Origin: Nemophila menziesii
Lineage: Eukaryota > Streptophyta > Magnoliopsida > Boraginales > Hydrophyllaceae
Direction: 5' to 3'
DNA length: 64,000 bases
Assembly (NCBI GenBank): GCA_029959085.1
Contig: JARWIR010000005.1
Span: 48,672,850 to 48,736,849, forward strand
The notes under the pieces were generated by a model that did not search any database, was not told the origin of the DNA, and saw only the letters and a program-made list of their open reading frames with translations. Below, one piece after another: positions 34,278 to 48,946 of this stretch. A program made the translations under genes and the position numbers. Every line of letters starts with the position of its first letter. Position 1 is the stretch's first letter.

Positions 34278-34950
34278 ATGATGAGTGCAGTAGGCCTTCG
34301 CTTTAAACCAAACGATGAAGATTTATTGAATATTTTGGAAGGCAAGAAGAGAGGAGTAGTTGAATATCCTGCGAATGTAATTGTGGAGAAAAATCTATAT
34401 GGAAAAAACGCTACTCCATGGGAGTTATTTACTAACAACGATCCTTGGCAACACACGATGATTAGTAATGGTAGACTCGATATGAATCACAAAACTATTT
34501 ACGTCTTTACTAAGCTTACAAAGATTGGAGATGGAAAAAAAAGAGTTGATCGTTTAGCCGGGTACGTATTAATTTCATTAAACTTTTAAATTCTATCATG
34601 AATGTTTTATATATGAACAATAAAATTAAATATTCTTTTGTTTATTGCATTGTAGGTGTGGCACATGGAAAGGTAAAACCGGAGCTAAATATATTATGAA
34701 TAGGGAGAAAGTGATAATAGGATGTAGTAGAATGTTCACTTTTGAGACAAGGAATAACGAAGATGCAGTTGGGAAAGGTCATTGGAGAATGCACGAGTAT
34801 TGTTCATTAAACTTGCTCGGAAATTATGAATTAGATTCTTATGTTATATGCAAAATAACATATGAGGTTAAAGATTCAAATTCAAAAGATGAAGATGAGC
34901 AAAAAGATTCAAATCTAGAAGATGAAGTATGGGGTACTCTTTTTCCTTAG
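34278..34950 (+). CDS. Short NAC-domain transcription factor
   Basis: Two exons, 34278-34562 and 34655-34950, joined by a 92-bp intron (CCGG|GTACGT...TTGTAG|GTGTGG) that keeps the frame at AG|CGTWKG. The product of about 193 residues covers the NAC subdomains: GLRFKPNDEDLL, LYGKNATPWELF, KKRVDRLAGCGTWKG, IIGCSRMFTFE and GHWRMHEY. NAC proteins bind CACG-type promoters as dimers in the nucleus. The usual long activation tail is replaced by an acidic stretch of about 25 residues (SKDEDEQKDSNLEDE) ending WGTLFP. Two adjacent ATGs (34278, 34281) are possible starts. A TTTTGCAG at 34223-34231 suggests a 5'-UTR intron with donor near 33886. The frame is intact. Confidence 0.8.
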
Positions 34951-35470
34951 TTTGGGGTTTTTAAACATTTAACTACTCTCCCTCAAACAAGGTTTTAACG
35001 AGGCCCCCCAAAAATGTTATAATTATTTTACTCTCAAACTTAATGGATATAAAGATTAAATTTCAGTTTTTGTAATTTGTTTGTCTTATATAAATTTATG
35101 TTTGCAATTATAAGCCCCGGCCCTTAATTTGATGTTTTGCATTTATTATAATTTACTTTTGGCATTCTAATTTGCAGATTGTTGACTAATACTAATGATA
35201 CTATGGTTTGCTTCTTTGATTGGTTTAAGTTCTACATTTGTATTTGAACTTTGAAGGTCCACATAGATTCGATACATAAAAATTTAAATTCTTTAATGTC
35301 TTGTTAGATTTGTTAGTCACAATTGTTGAGTATCTATCATAAGTTTTACCCTCAAAACTCCATGAAGATGTCACCTTTTGTTCAATCTCAATTAATGTAA
35401 CTGCAACAAACCCATAAGCTTACAAAATTACGAATAAACCCCACTTTTGCACACAATCTATTAACTTAAT
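34951..35470. other. 3' flank of the NAC gene, nothing recognised
   Basis: AT-rich intergenic sequence without frames or repeats of note. Confidence 0.4.
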
Positions 35471-35477
35471 TAATTAC

Positions 35478-35965
35478 CTGTAGTAGTTTTGCCTTGTGGA
35501 GCTGATACATGTGTAACTGGCTTAATAGCATGAATTTCAACTGTATCAAAACAATATATGTTGATTTTTTTTGAAAATTTGAGGGGGCAAAAAGGTAATT
35601 TATATATAATTACATACCTGTAAGAAGCTAAGAAGCTGATTATAACCACTATGACAACCATATAAACGAGCCAAAACACCAACAAGAGGTGCACTATTAT
35701 AAGTAGCAGGCTCGGTTTGTTTGAGATTATCTTTTTCATCAGCCAAATTATCATAAGCATCGGGCCCACCAACAATAGCACCAGTGAGAAGAATCAGATA
35801 ATTTGCTTTTCGGTTATACCAGGTGGCGTATCCTCCTCTACAGCTCACAAATACGGGGTCCACTTTAACCGAAACTATAGATGAGCCTCTATGGTGTACT
35901 TGTTTCGAAAAATTGTTTCCATATCCTACCATGTAACTTGTTACTCTTGGATTATCTATGGATTA
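35478..35965 (-). pseudogene. GH9 endoglucanase fragment
   Basis: Minus-strand exon of about 110 codons (35965-35618). It has the hallmark end of a family 9 endo-beta-1,4-glucanase: SYMVGYGNNF, VHHRGSSIVS, the GAIVGGPDAYDNLADEKDN signature with catalytic D and E in GGPDAYD...EPATYNSAPLVGVLARL, and GYNQLL. It ends at a GTATGT donor. A possible following exon (35540-35478) leads toward the region that links to CBM49 in some members. The preceding exons with the nucleophile region (DAGD) are absent, and the sequence upstream is unrelated. It is a gene fragment, probably carried here by duplication. Confidence 0.75.
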
Positions 35966-36305
35966 TCTACCAGAAACATCAGCTGAAAAAAGTATTATTT
36001 ACTTTATCATTGTTCAGCACCTTTATTGCTTATCAACAAGCCTTTTTCTTTTTCAGTTTGTACTTAGATTTGCACCTAAATCGTTTAGAAGTTCGTGTAA
36101 TGTTTTATCCGAAACTCAATAATACAATTATTTCTCTGAAATATTTAACAACTAATCATCAAAGTAAGCAATTTATGTACAGGAGATTCTGATTTTCTAA
36201 CATAATGCCTACCATTAGATGTTGCTATTCATTTAAAATTATCATCTTGCGTAAGAACTTACCTCAGAAAGCATATGATCAAGTGGAATTTATAAGAATC
36301 AAAAT
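35966..36305. other. Intergenic, AT-rich
   Basis: No gene or recognised repeat between the GH9 fragment and the tRNA-Ala gene. Confidence 0.4.
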
Positions 36306-36378
36306 GGGGATGTAGCTCAGATGGTAGAGCGTTCGCTTAGCATGCGTGAGGTACGGGGATTGATACCCTGCATCTCCA
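36306..36378 (+). tRNA. tRNA-Ala (AGC)
   Basis: 73 nt. The acceptor stem GGGGATG/CATCTCC pairs fully, the D arm is GCTCAGATGGTAGAGC, the anticodon loop TTAGCAT gives anticodon AGC, and the T arm is CGGGG-ATTGATA-CCCTG with one G-U pair. The anticodon stem TTCGC/GCGTG has one T-T mismatch and one T-G pair, slightly off the plant consensus. A T-run (CATTTTTT) follows at 36381 as pol III terminator. Confidence 0.88.
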
Positions 36379-36565
36379 TCCATTTTTTATATTTGACCAG
36401 AAAACATTACACAAAACTAATACATTGTTTAAAAAGAGTAGACCAATGATTAAAAAGAAAGGAATGTTTCTCTATCTGAAATATTATTTTGCTGGATAAT
36501 TTGAGAAGGTGGTGGATTCATCTACTTCATCGATCATGAAACTCTCCTTAACAAGTTGTTGTATC

Positions 36566-37041
36566 CAGAGCCGGTCCTGGGGAGAGGCCAAGGAGGCCAT
36601 GGCCTTGGGCCCCTCCCCAACTCATATAATTTTTGGGGCCCCCTTTGAAGGCTCAATTTTTATTATATAGGTATAAGTTTTTTTTTTATTAAAAAGGTCC
36701 AATTTTGGCCTATTTGAAATGGAAAAAAAAATGTTAGACTGTATTTTTAATTAAAGAAATATTTAAGTGGTCACTTGTTGATTTTATTTTACGAATTAAC
36801 TTGTTGACTAAAAAGAAATTAAGATATTTTTTCTGTTAAAATTTATTTAAATATATATTTATAATATTTTGAATTTATTGATTTTATTTTATATCGTGAA
36901 GACTTGTATCTTCTATGTGATTGATAAAATCATAACTTGTAACCCTTTATTAGTTTTCTGCTTGCTATTTCTTACAACTTTTTTTAAGGGACCCTTTTTT
37001 TAAGTTTGCCTTAGGCCCCCGAAATGTCAGGACCGGCCCTG
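36566..37041. mobile_element. hAT-type MITE, 476 bp, with 8-bp target duplication
   Basis: Ends are CAGAGCCGGTCCTG and its inverted copy CAGGACCGGCCCTG (14 bp, one mismatch), the classical end of hAT MITEs. GTTGTATC stands at both 36558-36565 and 37042-37049 as the 8-bp duplication typical of hAT. Subterminal GGGGCCCC and GGGCCCC-rich blocks lie near both ends and the core is AT-rich. There is no coding capacity. It was moved by a hAT transposase supplied elsewhere. Confidence 0.93.
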
Positions 37042-37199
37042 GTTGTATCTTTCAATCTCTAAACCGGATCCTCATCAATTCTTCCACATTCTTCTTCATC
37101 AACTATGTCCATGAGCATCTTCCCCAAATCTTGAGCATAATTCAGCTCATTTTGATCAATTATTTGGAGTATTTTCATTGTTCATAACTCATTTATTAG

Positions 37200-38725
37200 G
37201 AGTAACTCATTTTGATCAACTCATTCTCCAAACATTTAGTGAGGAACTCTTTAGTGATGACCCATGGGTCATCGCTAAAGTTAAGATCTTTAGCGAGGAC
37301 AAAATCCTTGCCTATAATAAGTTGGATTTAAAAATAATTAAAAAAAATAGGTGTCGTGGGTCCTCGCTAAAGATATGTTATTTCGCGAAGACCTTTATGA
37401 CGTCGCTAGAGGTTATCTTTAGCGAGGATTTTTTGTATCTTTTGCGAGGACTCATGTCCTCGCTAAAGATTTTGCCGAATAAAAAACAGAAAGCGTGCAG
37501 TTAGCCATTAATGCGAAAAAAACCCCAAAAAACCTCCAAAAATCTCCCAACTTTTTTACCCTAATCCACAAATAATTTCCGGATCCATCAATAACGAAAT
37601 TTCTACGATACATCTAGCTCTTCTGGGTCCCATTTTCAAGCAAATTTATCCATCAATTTGTCCACAAATTAGGTATTTTTTAATTTTTTTTGCTTAAATT
37701 ATATAATTGTTGTTATATTTTGCATAATATAAGTGCAGTTAGTAGTATTGAGTGTTTTATATATGATATATTGTTAATTTTTTGTGATATAATTGTTATT
37801 TTTGAATTTTGTGTATTTATTTTAATTTGAATTTTGAGTTATAATATTTTTAGGTGTTGTATTATTAATGGAAAAATAATGTAGGGACCTTTGGGAACTA
37901 TTTAGATCTTTCAGGGACCTTTGGGTCGTGTTTTGACTGAACCTCATAACTTACCCGGTTTTTATGCGGATTGCAATCGAAAGTTGAAAAGTTTGGGCAT
38001 GGGATACACCACGATCGACGTGTGTTTGAATGATTGTGTTTTGTATTATAAAGAGAATGAGAATCTTGAGAAATTTTCAATTTGTGGAGGATCAAGGAGG
38101 GACCCGAAGAAGGGGAAGAAAGTGTCACATAAGAAGATGCGTTATTTTCTGATTACGCATAGGTTACCGAGAATGTATGCTTAGAGGCACGCCGCGAAAG
38201 ATATAATTTGGCACTATACCAGAAAGAGTACCGACGAAGATGTGTTGCGTCATCCCGTCGTCGACGATCATAGTTGGAAAACATTTACGTGAGGAATCCC
38301 GATTTTGCTAGTGAACCACGTAATGTACGCCTTGGTTTGGGATTGATGGATTTTGTCCTTTCTCCATGCAAAACAACTCATACAACATGTGGCCGGTTAT
38401 ATTGACGATCTACAGCTTGCCGTCTTGGTTATGCATGAAAGAATCCACGTTTATGCCTACTTTTTTGATATCGGGTCCTTGTTCACCTGCAAAGGATATG
38501 GATGTATTTCTCCGTCCAGCTATAGATGAGTTGGAAACGTTGTGGGGGCTCGGGGATAGTTACATGGGATGCACATATGACGGAGTAACTTGTAATGAAG
38601 GTTAGTTTGTTATTCACAACGAATGATTATCCGGCTAGATCGTACACTTCAGGATGGTCGGGTCAAGACTACTTAGCTTGTCCCGAATGCGAATATACTT
38701 GCAAATGATCTGTGCACTTGTAGTG
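37200..38725 (+). mobile_element. CACTA (En/Spm) element fragment with TNP2-like transposase
   Basis: 37205-37480 carries six or more TTTAGCGAGGAC words in both orientations, the subterminal repeats of CACTA elements. From 37900 broken frames give TNP2 transposase landmarks in order: LKSLGMGYTTIDVCLNDCVLYYKE, FSICGGSRRDPKKGKK, KMRYFLITHRLPRMY, WHYTRKSTDEDVLRHP, YNMWPVILTIYSLPSWLCMKES, FLISGPCSPAKDMDVFLRP, and YPARSYTSGWSGQDYLACPECEYTC. Stops and shifts occur near 38183 and 38270 and between 38345 and 38370. The sequence stops after the CPECEY segment and a CTTGTAGTG (complement CACTACAAG) at 38717-38725 might be the 3' end, implying a large internal deletion. The 5' CACTA end is not visible. 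Confidence 0.75.
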
Positions 38726-38926
38726 AGTTTCTCGTAGTAGTATTAGGTGTGTGTTTACTTATGCTTATTTATCACACCTTTGTCACCACTAATGTGTAAT
38801 GAATATTGAAGCTAATGAATACTCTCTTACAGTAAAGGACAAAGTATGGATTAAATTGTATTTCAAGAGGTAAGGTAGAATGTACACATAAGTCTTCTTT
38901 TTGGTTTAGAATGACATTCTAAATCA

Positions 38927-39092
38927 AAATAATGTGATAAACACTTTCATAATTTCATTAATAATATACCAAATCGTTTTACCGTTAGATCAAAAACCAC
39001 GAACTACGATATGAATAACTCGCCTAAAATCAAAATATGATGAATTTAAAGCATCGCCAAAATAAGGTTACATAAGGGTTATCACATTATTT
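38927..39092. repeat. Short inverted-repeat element (possible MITE)
   Basis: AAATAATGTGATAA at 38927-38940 is perfectly mirrored by TTATCACATTATTT at 39079-39092. The enclosed 138 bp is AT-rich and non-coding. Target duplications are not clear, so a MITE is only one reading. Confidence 0.4.
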
Positions 39093-39182
39093 GGGACTAT
39101 GTTGGGATCGATACTTATTATTACTATTAATTAATTTAAACCGCCATGTGTATAACTACCAACTGTCGGACTCAGATAAATC

Positions 39183-39189
39183 TATAAAT
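39183..39189 (+). promoter_or_regulatory. TATA box of the JmjC demethylase gene
   Basis: TATAAAT at 39183-39189 lies about 120 bp upstream of the proposed ATG, in a suitable place for transcription start near 39215. Confidence 0.5.
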
Positions 39190-39306
39190 CCTCTTCTATA
39201 TTTGAATATTGTTCAGTTGTTCTTCATTTCATATTTGAACAGAGAAACTTAACTTATTGGAAGTTAGAAATCTGCCTAATATCAATCTACACAGATCTCA
39301 TGCAAA

Positions 39307-41869
<2,563 letters not shown>

Positions 41870-42069
41870 TAGTTGTTATAAAACTGACCATGGAAACTCT
41901 GATATGACAATTAGCTAATATATATGTATATAGGGGATGTAATGTATTACAAAAGTAGTATAATTGTTATTTATTAAAAAATGTTGTAATTGTATTTCAA
42001 GATACTTTTATAGGTTCAATAATTGTATATAAATACTTTTATAGGTTCAATAATTGTTAAACTGTTTTT
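41870..42069. other. 3' flank of the demethylase gene
   Basis: AT-rich. It contains a direct repeat of about 32 bp (ATACTTTTATAGGTTCAATAATTGT) at about 42002 and 42035, just before the LINE leader. Confidence 0.5.
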
Positions 42070-42378
42070 TGGTTAGTTTTTTCTCTCTCAAACTCTCTCC
42101 ACCCTCCCCTCACTTTTTAAATTCAACCTTCCTCAACAGTTTCTTACACAAAACAACTAATCTTTTCCTAAAATCCTCATCATCTTAAGTGTTTTGCCTC
42201 CTGCACTCACTTCAGATTTGTTTTTTCTTGCTTTTCCTCAAACTTTCCTTTCTTCCTTTCCTTTTCTCCAAAATATTCCTTGTCCGGAAACATCTTCAAA
42301 ACCTTTTTCTTCATTTATTGCGTGTCCTTCATAGCCTTTAAGGCTCTTCTTATCATTAGCATTTATTGCACCTACACA

Positions 42379-44544
42379 ATGAATGTTTATGCTTTTAAAC
42401 ACCCTGATGCAAAAAATGAAGTATCACTTTCTTTGGAAAGTGCTAAGTACTATCATGAAATGGAAGAACAAAGGCTAATAGCTAAAGTTCTCAACAAGGA
42501 GCTTATGAACTTTGGCTTCATGAGAAACCACATTCAAAGAAACTGGGGAATCAAAGGCAAAGTCCAAACTGAGAGGATAAGCCACAATGAATGTATACTC
42601 AAATTTGACAATGAAGAAGATAAAGAAAGAATCTGGAAAATGAGGCCTTGGACTATCATGAGCAAACATTGTGCATTGAAAGAGTATGAAGCTAATACAA
42701 GGGTTACTCACACAACAATGTGGTTAAGACTATATGGTCTTCCTCCTACAGTTTTAAACAACAAAAGCATCTCGGAAATGCTCCATAATATAGGGACAGT
42801 TCATGAAGTGCAACTACCTAAAGAGCAAAAAGTTACAGATGAAACATTCACAAGAATCAAAATTGATTGGGAAATCAATAGACCAATAGTAACAGGGTTC
42901 AACTTTTGGATTAACATACACACACCAAAGTGGATTAGAATGAAATATGAAGACATAGGGCAAATATGCTACAGATGTGGACATTTTGATCATGAAGATA
43001 AAGCATATGAAGATCCTTACAGAGTTACACCACATCTTGGAGGCTATGTTAAGATCCTTACCAGAAAAATTCAAGCTTCCATGGAAGAACACACCACCAG
43101 AAACCATGGAAAAGGTAGAGCGGGTCCCCTATGCAAGAGCAGATCAAGGTCCTGTCAACAAAAGGTCATCTCACCCACATTTTCAGGCTGAAAAAGTTAA
43201 AAGTAATAAAGGTAAAGATATCCTCTCTGACAAAGATATATTCACCTTTAATGCAACTAAACCACCCTTTTATTCTACGGATATTTCAACAAAAGAAAAA
43301 GAAAAGGAAGCCTACTTTCCTGATCCTGCACAAATGGGGTCCACCCAAGATAATCCAACTCCAACTCAGCAAACTCCACCTCAGCAGAGTCCACACCAAC
43401 TCATTCCAAGTCAACAAAATCCGGCAAGTGAAATGGATTTTACTATGACTGAAAAAACAATAATACAACATAAAAATTGTGAGATTCACAATCAAGGAGA
43501 AATTGTTCAAAATAGCTTAGAAATTTTGAACTTACCAAAATCAAACCAACTGTTTGTTCTTCCAAAACCACAGGTAAATCTCCCACAAAACCTTCTTATG
43601 CAGATATACTTCAAACCCCAACATCTCAAAATTTAACCACTGTTACCAAAACACCTAACCCTAATCCTCTAACCCCCACCACTTCAAAAAATCCAAATAT
43701 TACCTCTAACCCCAAATCTTCTACACCAATTCAAATTTCAGTAACACCTTTTAACCCCTCCTTCAAACCAAAACTAACATCACCAACTACATCATCAAAT
43801 CCAACTCCTTCTACCAATCCACACACTGAAATTAAACAAACTGATCTTGTTCTCCACTCACCTACACCCACTGAAATTCCATCCTCCCCATTCACACCAA
43901 CACCTACCAAAAACTCATTCCATTGTACACCTACTGTCACAAATACAATAACCACCACCGAATTACAACCCCTGGTAACTCATAACACCTCCATCCACCA
44001 TGATCAAGTTTTACCTACAGATATCATCAATCAAAATCTTATTAATGGAGAAAATAAAGATTGCTCTGGTCTATTTCACTATAGCATGGAGAAGTTTACC
44101 TCACTATCTGATTCAGCAAAAACTCACTATGCCAATCGGGTTAAAGAAAGAACTGATCAAGACAGCTGGTCCATCCACATGTCCATGGCTCATAGTTTCC
44201 GAATTGAAGATCAAATTACACAATCAGACAAGATGAGACACAAAGCTATCTGGGAAAAGAGGAAAAACGCTAAAAATATACAAAAAGTTTCAAACGAGAA
44301 AAGCTTGGATAGAAAAGAAAAGGAAAGCTTGGAAATCAACAAGAAATCCGGAAAAAAGAATGGCGAGCAAATCAATGACACTGATGAAATCTTACCCATC
44401 CAAAATTTTGAAGAAGAGGGAAAAGCAGTTGGTGAATTGGGAGAAAACGAACTAGAACCAATTGAAATTGAAGATGGTACGTTGATTGCTGAGGAAGGAA
44501 GGCCTTCTGGAGTTGAGCCCGATCAACTCCATCCCTTTCAATGA
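42379..44544 (+). pseudogene. LINE element 1 ORF1 (DUF4283, zinc knuckle)
   Basis: The first frame (42379-43191) has the DUF4283 domain (CILKFDNEEDKERIWKMRPW, LRLYGLPP) and a knuckle ICYRCGHFDHEDKAYED whose last cysteine is tyrosine. The reading then continues in the next frame to about 43580 (Q/P-rich, NPTPTQQTPPQQ) and, after a second shift, in a T/P-rich stretch (43590-43980) and a basic-then-acidic tail ending HPFQ at 44544. At least two frameshifts disrupt it. The stop TGA overlaps the ORF2 start ATG (44541), the arrangement used for coupled translation in some LINEs. Confidence 0.75.
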
Positions 44545-47500
44545 TCCAAATCGCCTGGAACTGTCAGGGAATCGGCAATCCACTGACAGTCCAGGCGGCG
44601 CGTGACCTCTGCTCCAAACAACGGCCGGAGGTACTCTTTTTATCCGAGACTAAAAATGGTTTTGATGTTCTTCATAAATTAGCCTCTGAGATTGATATGA
44701 TTCTGCTACATACCGTCGATCCTGTTGGGGTTAGGGGTGGGTTAGCTTTATTCGTTAAAAGGGATTTGAAGATTAAGGTTATGAAAAGTTGCAAGTTTTT
44801 TATCCACACTACTTTATTTGATGATAAAAACACCCCCATCTTTTATACCTATGTTTATTTAAGCCCCTATGATAATAAAAAAGAATTAAGTCTTAATTGT
44901 ATATATAAACTTAACCCCCAAAACTTTGCTTGGTCTATTTTAGGGGATTTTAATGTCATTAGATTTCTAAAAGAAAAACTAGGAGGAAAAGTTTGCCTTA
45001 AGAAGTCTATTAAGAATTTTAATAATTTTATTAATTTTCATAAATTGGAAGAAACTACCTCTTATGGGTGTAAATTCACTTGGACCAATAAAAGATCCAA
45101 TAATAAAATTATTAAGGCCATTCTAGATAGAACCCTTCATATTAACCTTTGGGATAATTTATTCCCTAATGCATGGACAGCTGTTATACCTGCAATTGGG
45201 TCTGACCATTGCCCCCTTGTCCTACATCATGATAAGAATATGAATCATAAAAAAAGAAGATTCTATTTTGAAAATTTCTGGACAACAGATTCTGATTGTC
45301 TCAACATCATTAAAAAAGTCTGGAATGACTTCAAAACCCTAAGGGGTAATCCTAATAGTGTCATTAACTACAAATTCAAAAAATGTAGTCTTGCACTAAG
45401 AGATTGGAATAAAAAAAATTTGGCAATAATAAAGTCCAAATAGATAAACGTATCAAAAAATTAGAAATTATTTCTAATTCTAACACACCCAATTTCAATT
45501 GGGATGAGTATAACTCAATTATAAAAGAACTAGAAGAAACTTGGAATAGAGAAGAAGCCTTTTGAAAAACCAGATCTAGAAACCTATGGTTAGAAAAATG
45601 TGAGAAAAATACAAAATACTATCATGCTTGTACTAAGGAAAGAAGAAGCAGAAATAAAATCACTTATATAACCAAAGATAATGGGGAATGGTTAGATAAC
45701 AAAAATGATATTGACAATGAAATCACAACTTATTTCAATAATATCTTCACAACTGTAGGCCCTAGGGACTACAAGAATACAATTGATCTTATATCCACCA
45801 AACTAGATGGAAAAGCAGCTGATAGCCTTAATAATTTTATAAATGAGGAAGAAGTCAAAAAAGCAGTTTGGGAATTGGGACCTAATAAGGCACCGGGACC
45901 AGATGGCTATAATGGGAACTTCTTTAGAAAATATTGGGATATTATTAAACTAGATATCATGAGAGTTATAAATAATTTCTGGAATAATCAAGGGAACTTA
46001 GAGGATATTAATCAAACTATCATTACCCTTATCCCAAAAATTAGTAAACCTACTAACATTAAACATTATAGACCCATCAGCTGCTCTAATTTTATCTATA
46101 AGATTATAGCAAGAATTTTGGTTAATAGATTACAACCCTAAATGAACTCTCTAGTAGGAGAAAATCAAAGTGCTTCATGCCAGATAGATCTATTCAAGAG
46201 AACACTATGATAGCACATGAAGTAATAACCCACATTAAAAGAAGAAAAAAAACAAAAAAATATATGGTAGCTATTAAAGCTGATATTCAAAAAGCTTATG
46301 AGTATGTGGAATGGGACTTCCTACAAGACCTATTGATTAAAATGGACTTTAATAAAGATTGGATTAGAAAACTTATGATATGTATCACCTCTGTTACCTA
46401 CTCTATCATGGTTAATGGTGAGATCCACCAATTACAAAAACCTACTAGAAGCATAAGACAAGGAGACCCCCTTTCTCCACTGATCTTTTGCCTTATATCT
46501 CAAACCCTAAATGATCTAGTAAGGGATAAAAAAGAGAAACAATTAATAAATGGAATAAAAATAGGCAATAAATGCCCTGAAATAACTCATCTCCTCTTTG
46601 CTGATGATAGCCTATTTTTTCTCAATGCTGAGAACATTCAATTACAATCCTTCATTGATATCATGAACATTTATAAAAATGGGACATGTCTTTGTCTTAA
46701 TCTTAACAAATGTGGGGTTATCTTTATCCCTAATACACCTATCTTTCTTCAAAATGTAATGGCCAAGAGACTAAATATGAAAAAAACCCATAACCTAGGC
46801 AATTACTTGGGTCTCCCTACTGAATGGAGTAGATCAAAATCAAAATACCTTCATTTCCTTATTGATAAAGTCTTACAAAGACTTGAAAATTGGAAAACCT
46901 TATTTCTTTCTGAAGGAGGTAAAGAAATACTCATAAAAGCTATCATCCAAAGCCTTCCTAATTATATGATGTCTAACTTCATTTTTCCAAAAAATGTTAT
47001 AAACCAAATACACTCTATCATTGCACAATTTTGGTGGGGTGATAAAGGTAAAAAAAGAATCCATTGGGCTAAATGGGACATTCTAACCTCATCCAAATTT
47101 GAGGGTGGTTTGGGTTTGAGAGACCTACACCTTATGAATAAAGCTCTTCTTGGCAAACAAGCTTGGAATATAGCTAATAAAAAGGAATCACTACTATATA
47201 GACTCTTAAAAGGGAAGTATTTTCACAATTGTGAGTTTCTTAAAGCAAAAATTGGTAGCTCACCCTCTTGGGGTTGGAGAAGTATACTAATAGGCAGAGA
47301 GACCTTAGAAAAAGATATAAAATGGAAAATAGGAAATGGGAGAAGTATTAAATTACATGAACATAATTGGATTAATAATAATAATAGCATTGTTAAACCC
47401 AATGATAATGATATTACAAAATTTTTTCACCTTATGAAAGAAGATAAAACATGGAATACTACCCTTATTAGGAATATATATCATGATAAGATTGAAAATA

Positions 47501-48719
47501 TGATTATACCCAAGATAAATTGTGAAGACCTTATTTGTATTAACTATTGCAAAAATGGAATTTTTACTGTTAAAGAAACTTATCACAAGTTAAAAAATGA
47601 AGAAATCCAAAAAGATAGCATTAAAAATCAAAGCATACCTTCTACCTCTACAATTAGAAGTAAAGACCTTTGGAACCTTATTTGGCACATGGAAACCCCA
47701 ACCAAAATTAGAAACTTCATGTGGAGAGCTATTAGAAACCTACTCCCTACTGAAGAAAACCTCTTTAATGGAAAGTGTAGTGACACCAACTTGTGCAAAA
47801 TCTGTAACAATAACATTGAAACAGTAGAACACATGCTCTTTAGATGCCCTTGGGCCAAGTGTGTTTGGTTTACTAGCCCACTTAATATAAAATCAGAGAA
47901 TGATAGTACAAATAGAATAGATCAATGGATTTTAAACTTTGTTCAACAAATTACAAATACTTTCAAAAAAAAGATACAATTCTAGAACTTATTTGTACCA
48001 CCCTTTGGCAATTTTGGAAGAATAGAAATAATTTTATTTATAATGGTAAACGGTGTGACCCTATTAGAACTATTAACAATTCAATCGAAAATTGGAAAGA
48101 ATACTTTAAAATTTCAAACCCAAATGATATTAATTATTTTGATAAAATGAATAGAGAGGTTACCTCAACCCAAGCAGTTACACAAATAAATAACAACAAT
48201 GGACACCTAGACATTAAATTCAAAGAAAAATGGAAAAAACCTCCACTCAACAAATTTAAAATAAACTGTGATGCTGCTTATTCAGATAAAGGAGCAGCAA
48301 TTGCTTGTTTAGTTAGAAACCCTAATGGTGAACTTGTAACAGGTAAAAGTTGGAATATCGAGACTGATTCGGTGTTAGAAGCAGAAGCCACGGGGATCCT
48401 TAAAGCAACTGAGATGGCTCTTAACTACCCTTTTGGAAGCGTTATTATTGAGAATGGTGCTGAGCTTATCATGAAGCCCCTTTCTTCAGGATTACCCATC
48501 TCTAATCATTCAATTAAGAACATTATTTGTAATATTTATTTTTTGGCGGAACTTTCGAGTCCTTCTTTTACTCTTATTTCTAGGAGTAAGAATCTTGCAG
48601 CTGACTGGGTTGCTAAACAACAACTCTTAAGCAGTTTGTTTGGTGACTGGGATGTGTGTATCCCTCTCCAGTTAGCATCTATCCTTTATGGTGACATGGA
48701 CCCGATAGGGGTAGGGTAA
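44541..48719 (+). pseudogene. LINE element 1 ORF2 (endonuclease, RT, zf-RVT, RNase H)
   Basis: Endonuclease 44541-45250: WNCQGIGNP, SETK, LGDFNVI, SDHCPL. Reverse transcriptase about 45870-46800: NKAPGPDGYNG, YRPISCSN, ALKAD-equivalent KADIQKAYEYVEWDF, RQGDPLSPLIF and the catalytic LLFADDSLFF. zf-RVT at 47793-47850: CKICNNNIETVEHMLFRC. RNase H 48245-48620: INCDAAYS, LEAEATGILKATEMA, AADWVAK. Breaks: frameshift in a run of eight A near 45417, TGA for a Trp near 45563, TAA at 46139, one missing base near 46170, and a frameshift near 47980 before the RNase H. In RNase H the usual E-S-D is E-N-G (VIIENGAEL), so a catalytic Asp is lost as well. Confidence 0.85.
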
Positions 48720-48946
48720 CTTTGTAACCTCTTTTCTATCTATCAATATATTATGCTTTGAACAAAAAAAATAGTTGTAGTATACTAGTATGCAGTAACC
48801 AGAACTCAGATCGAATTTTACCCAGAGTAAAATGGCTCTTAATGTATTAAAAAAAGTTACAGCTATCTTTTATGCACTCATTTAAATCGTAGTTCTAACG
48901 AGAATACATTGGTTAAAATTATATTTTAGTGGCCCTTTACCATATC

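Larger units (their letters stand above)
42070..48771 (+). mobile_element. Near full-length L1-type LINE with RNase H domain (element 1)
   Basis: A C/T-rich leader (42078-42270), ORF1, ORF2 overlapping by the 4 bases ATGA, a short 3' UTR with TATCAATATATTATGCTTTG and an A-tract ending at 48771. ORF2 has endonuclease, reverse transcriptase, zinc motif and a plant-type RNase H. Both ORFs are broken, so the copy is inactive. No convincing target duplication was found, and the 5' boundary is taken from the start of the C/T-rich leader. Confidence 0.85.

Noticed and set aside
36470..37180. Minus-strand gene interrupted by the hAT MITE
   Set aside because: Acidic frames exist on both sides (MIDEVDES, MLMDIVDEEE), but joining them across one GTTGTATC does not keep one frame and I recognise no family.
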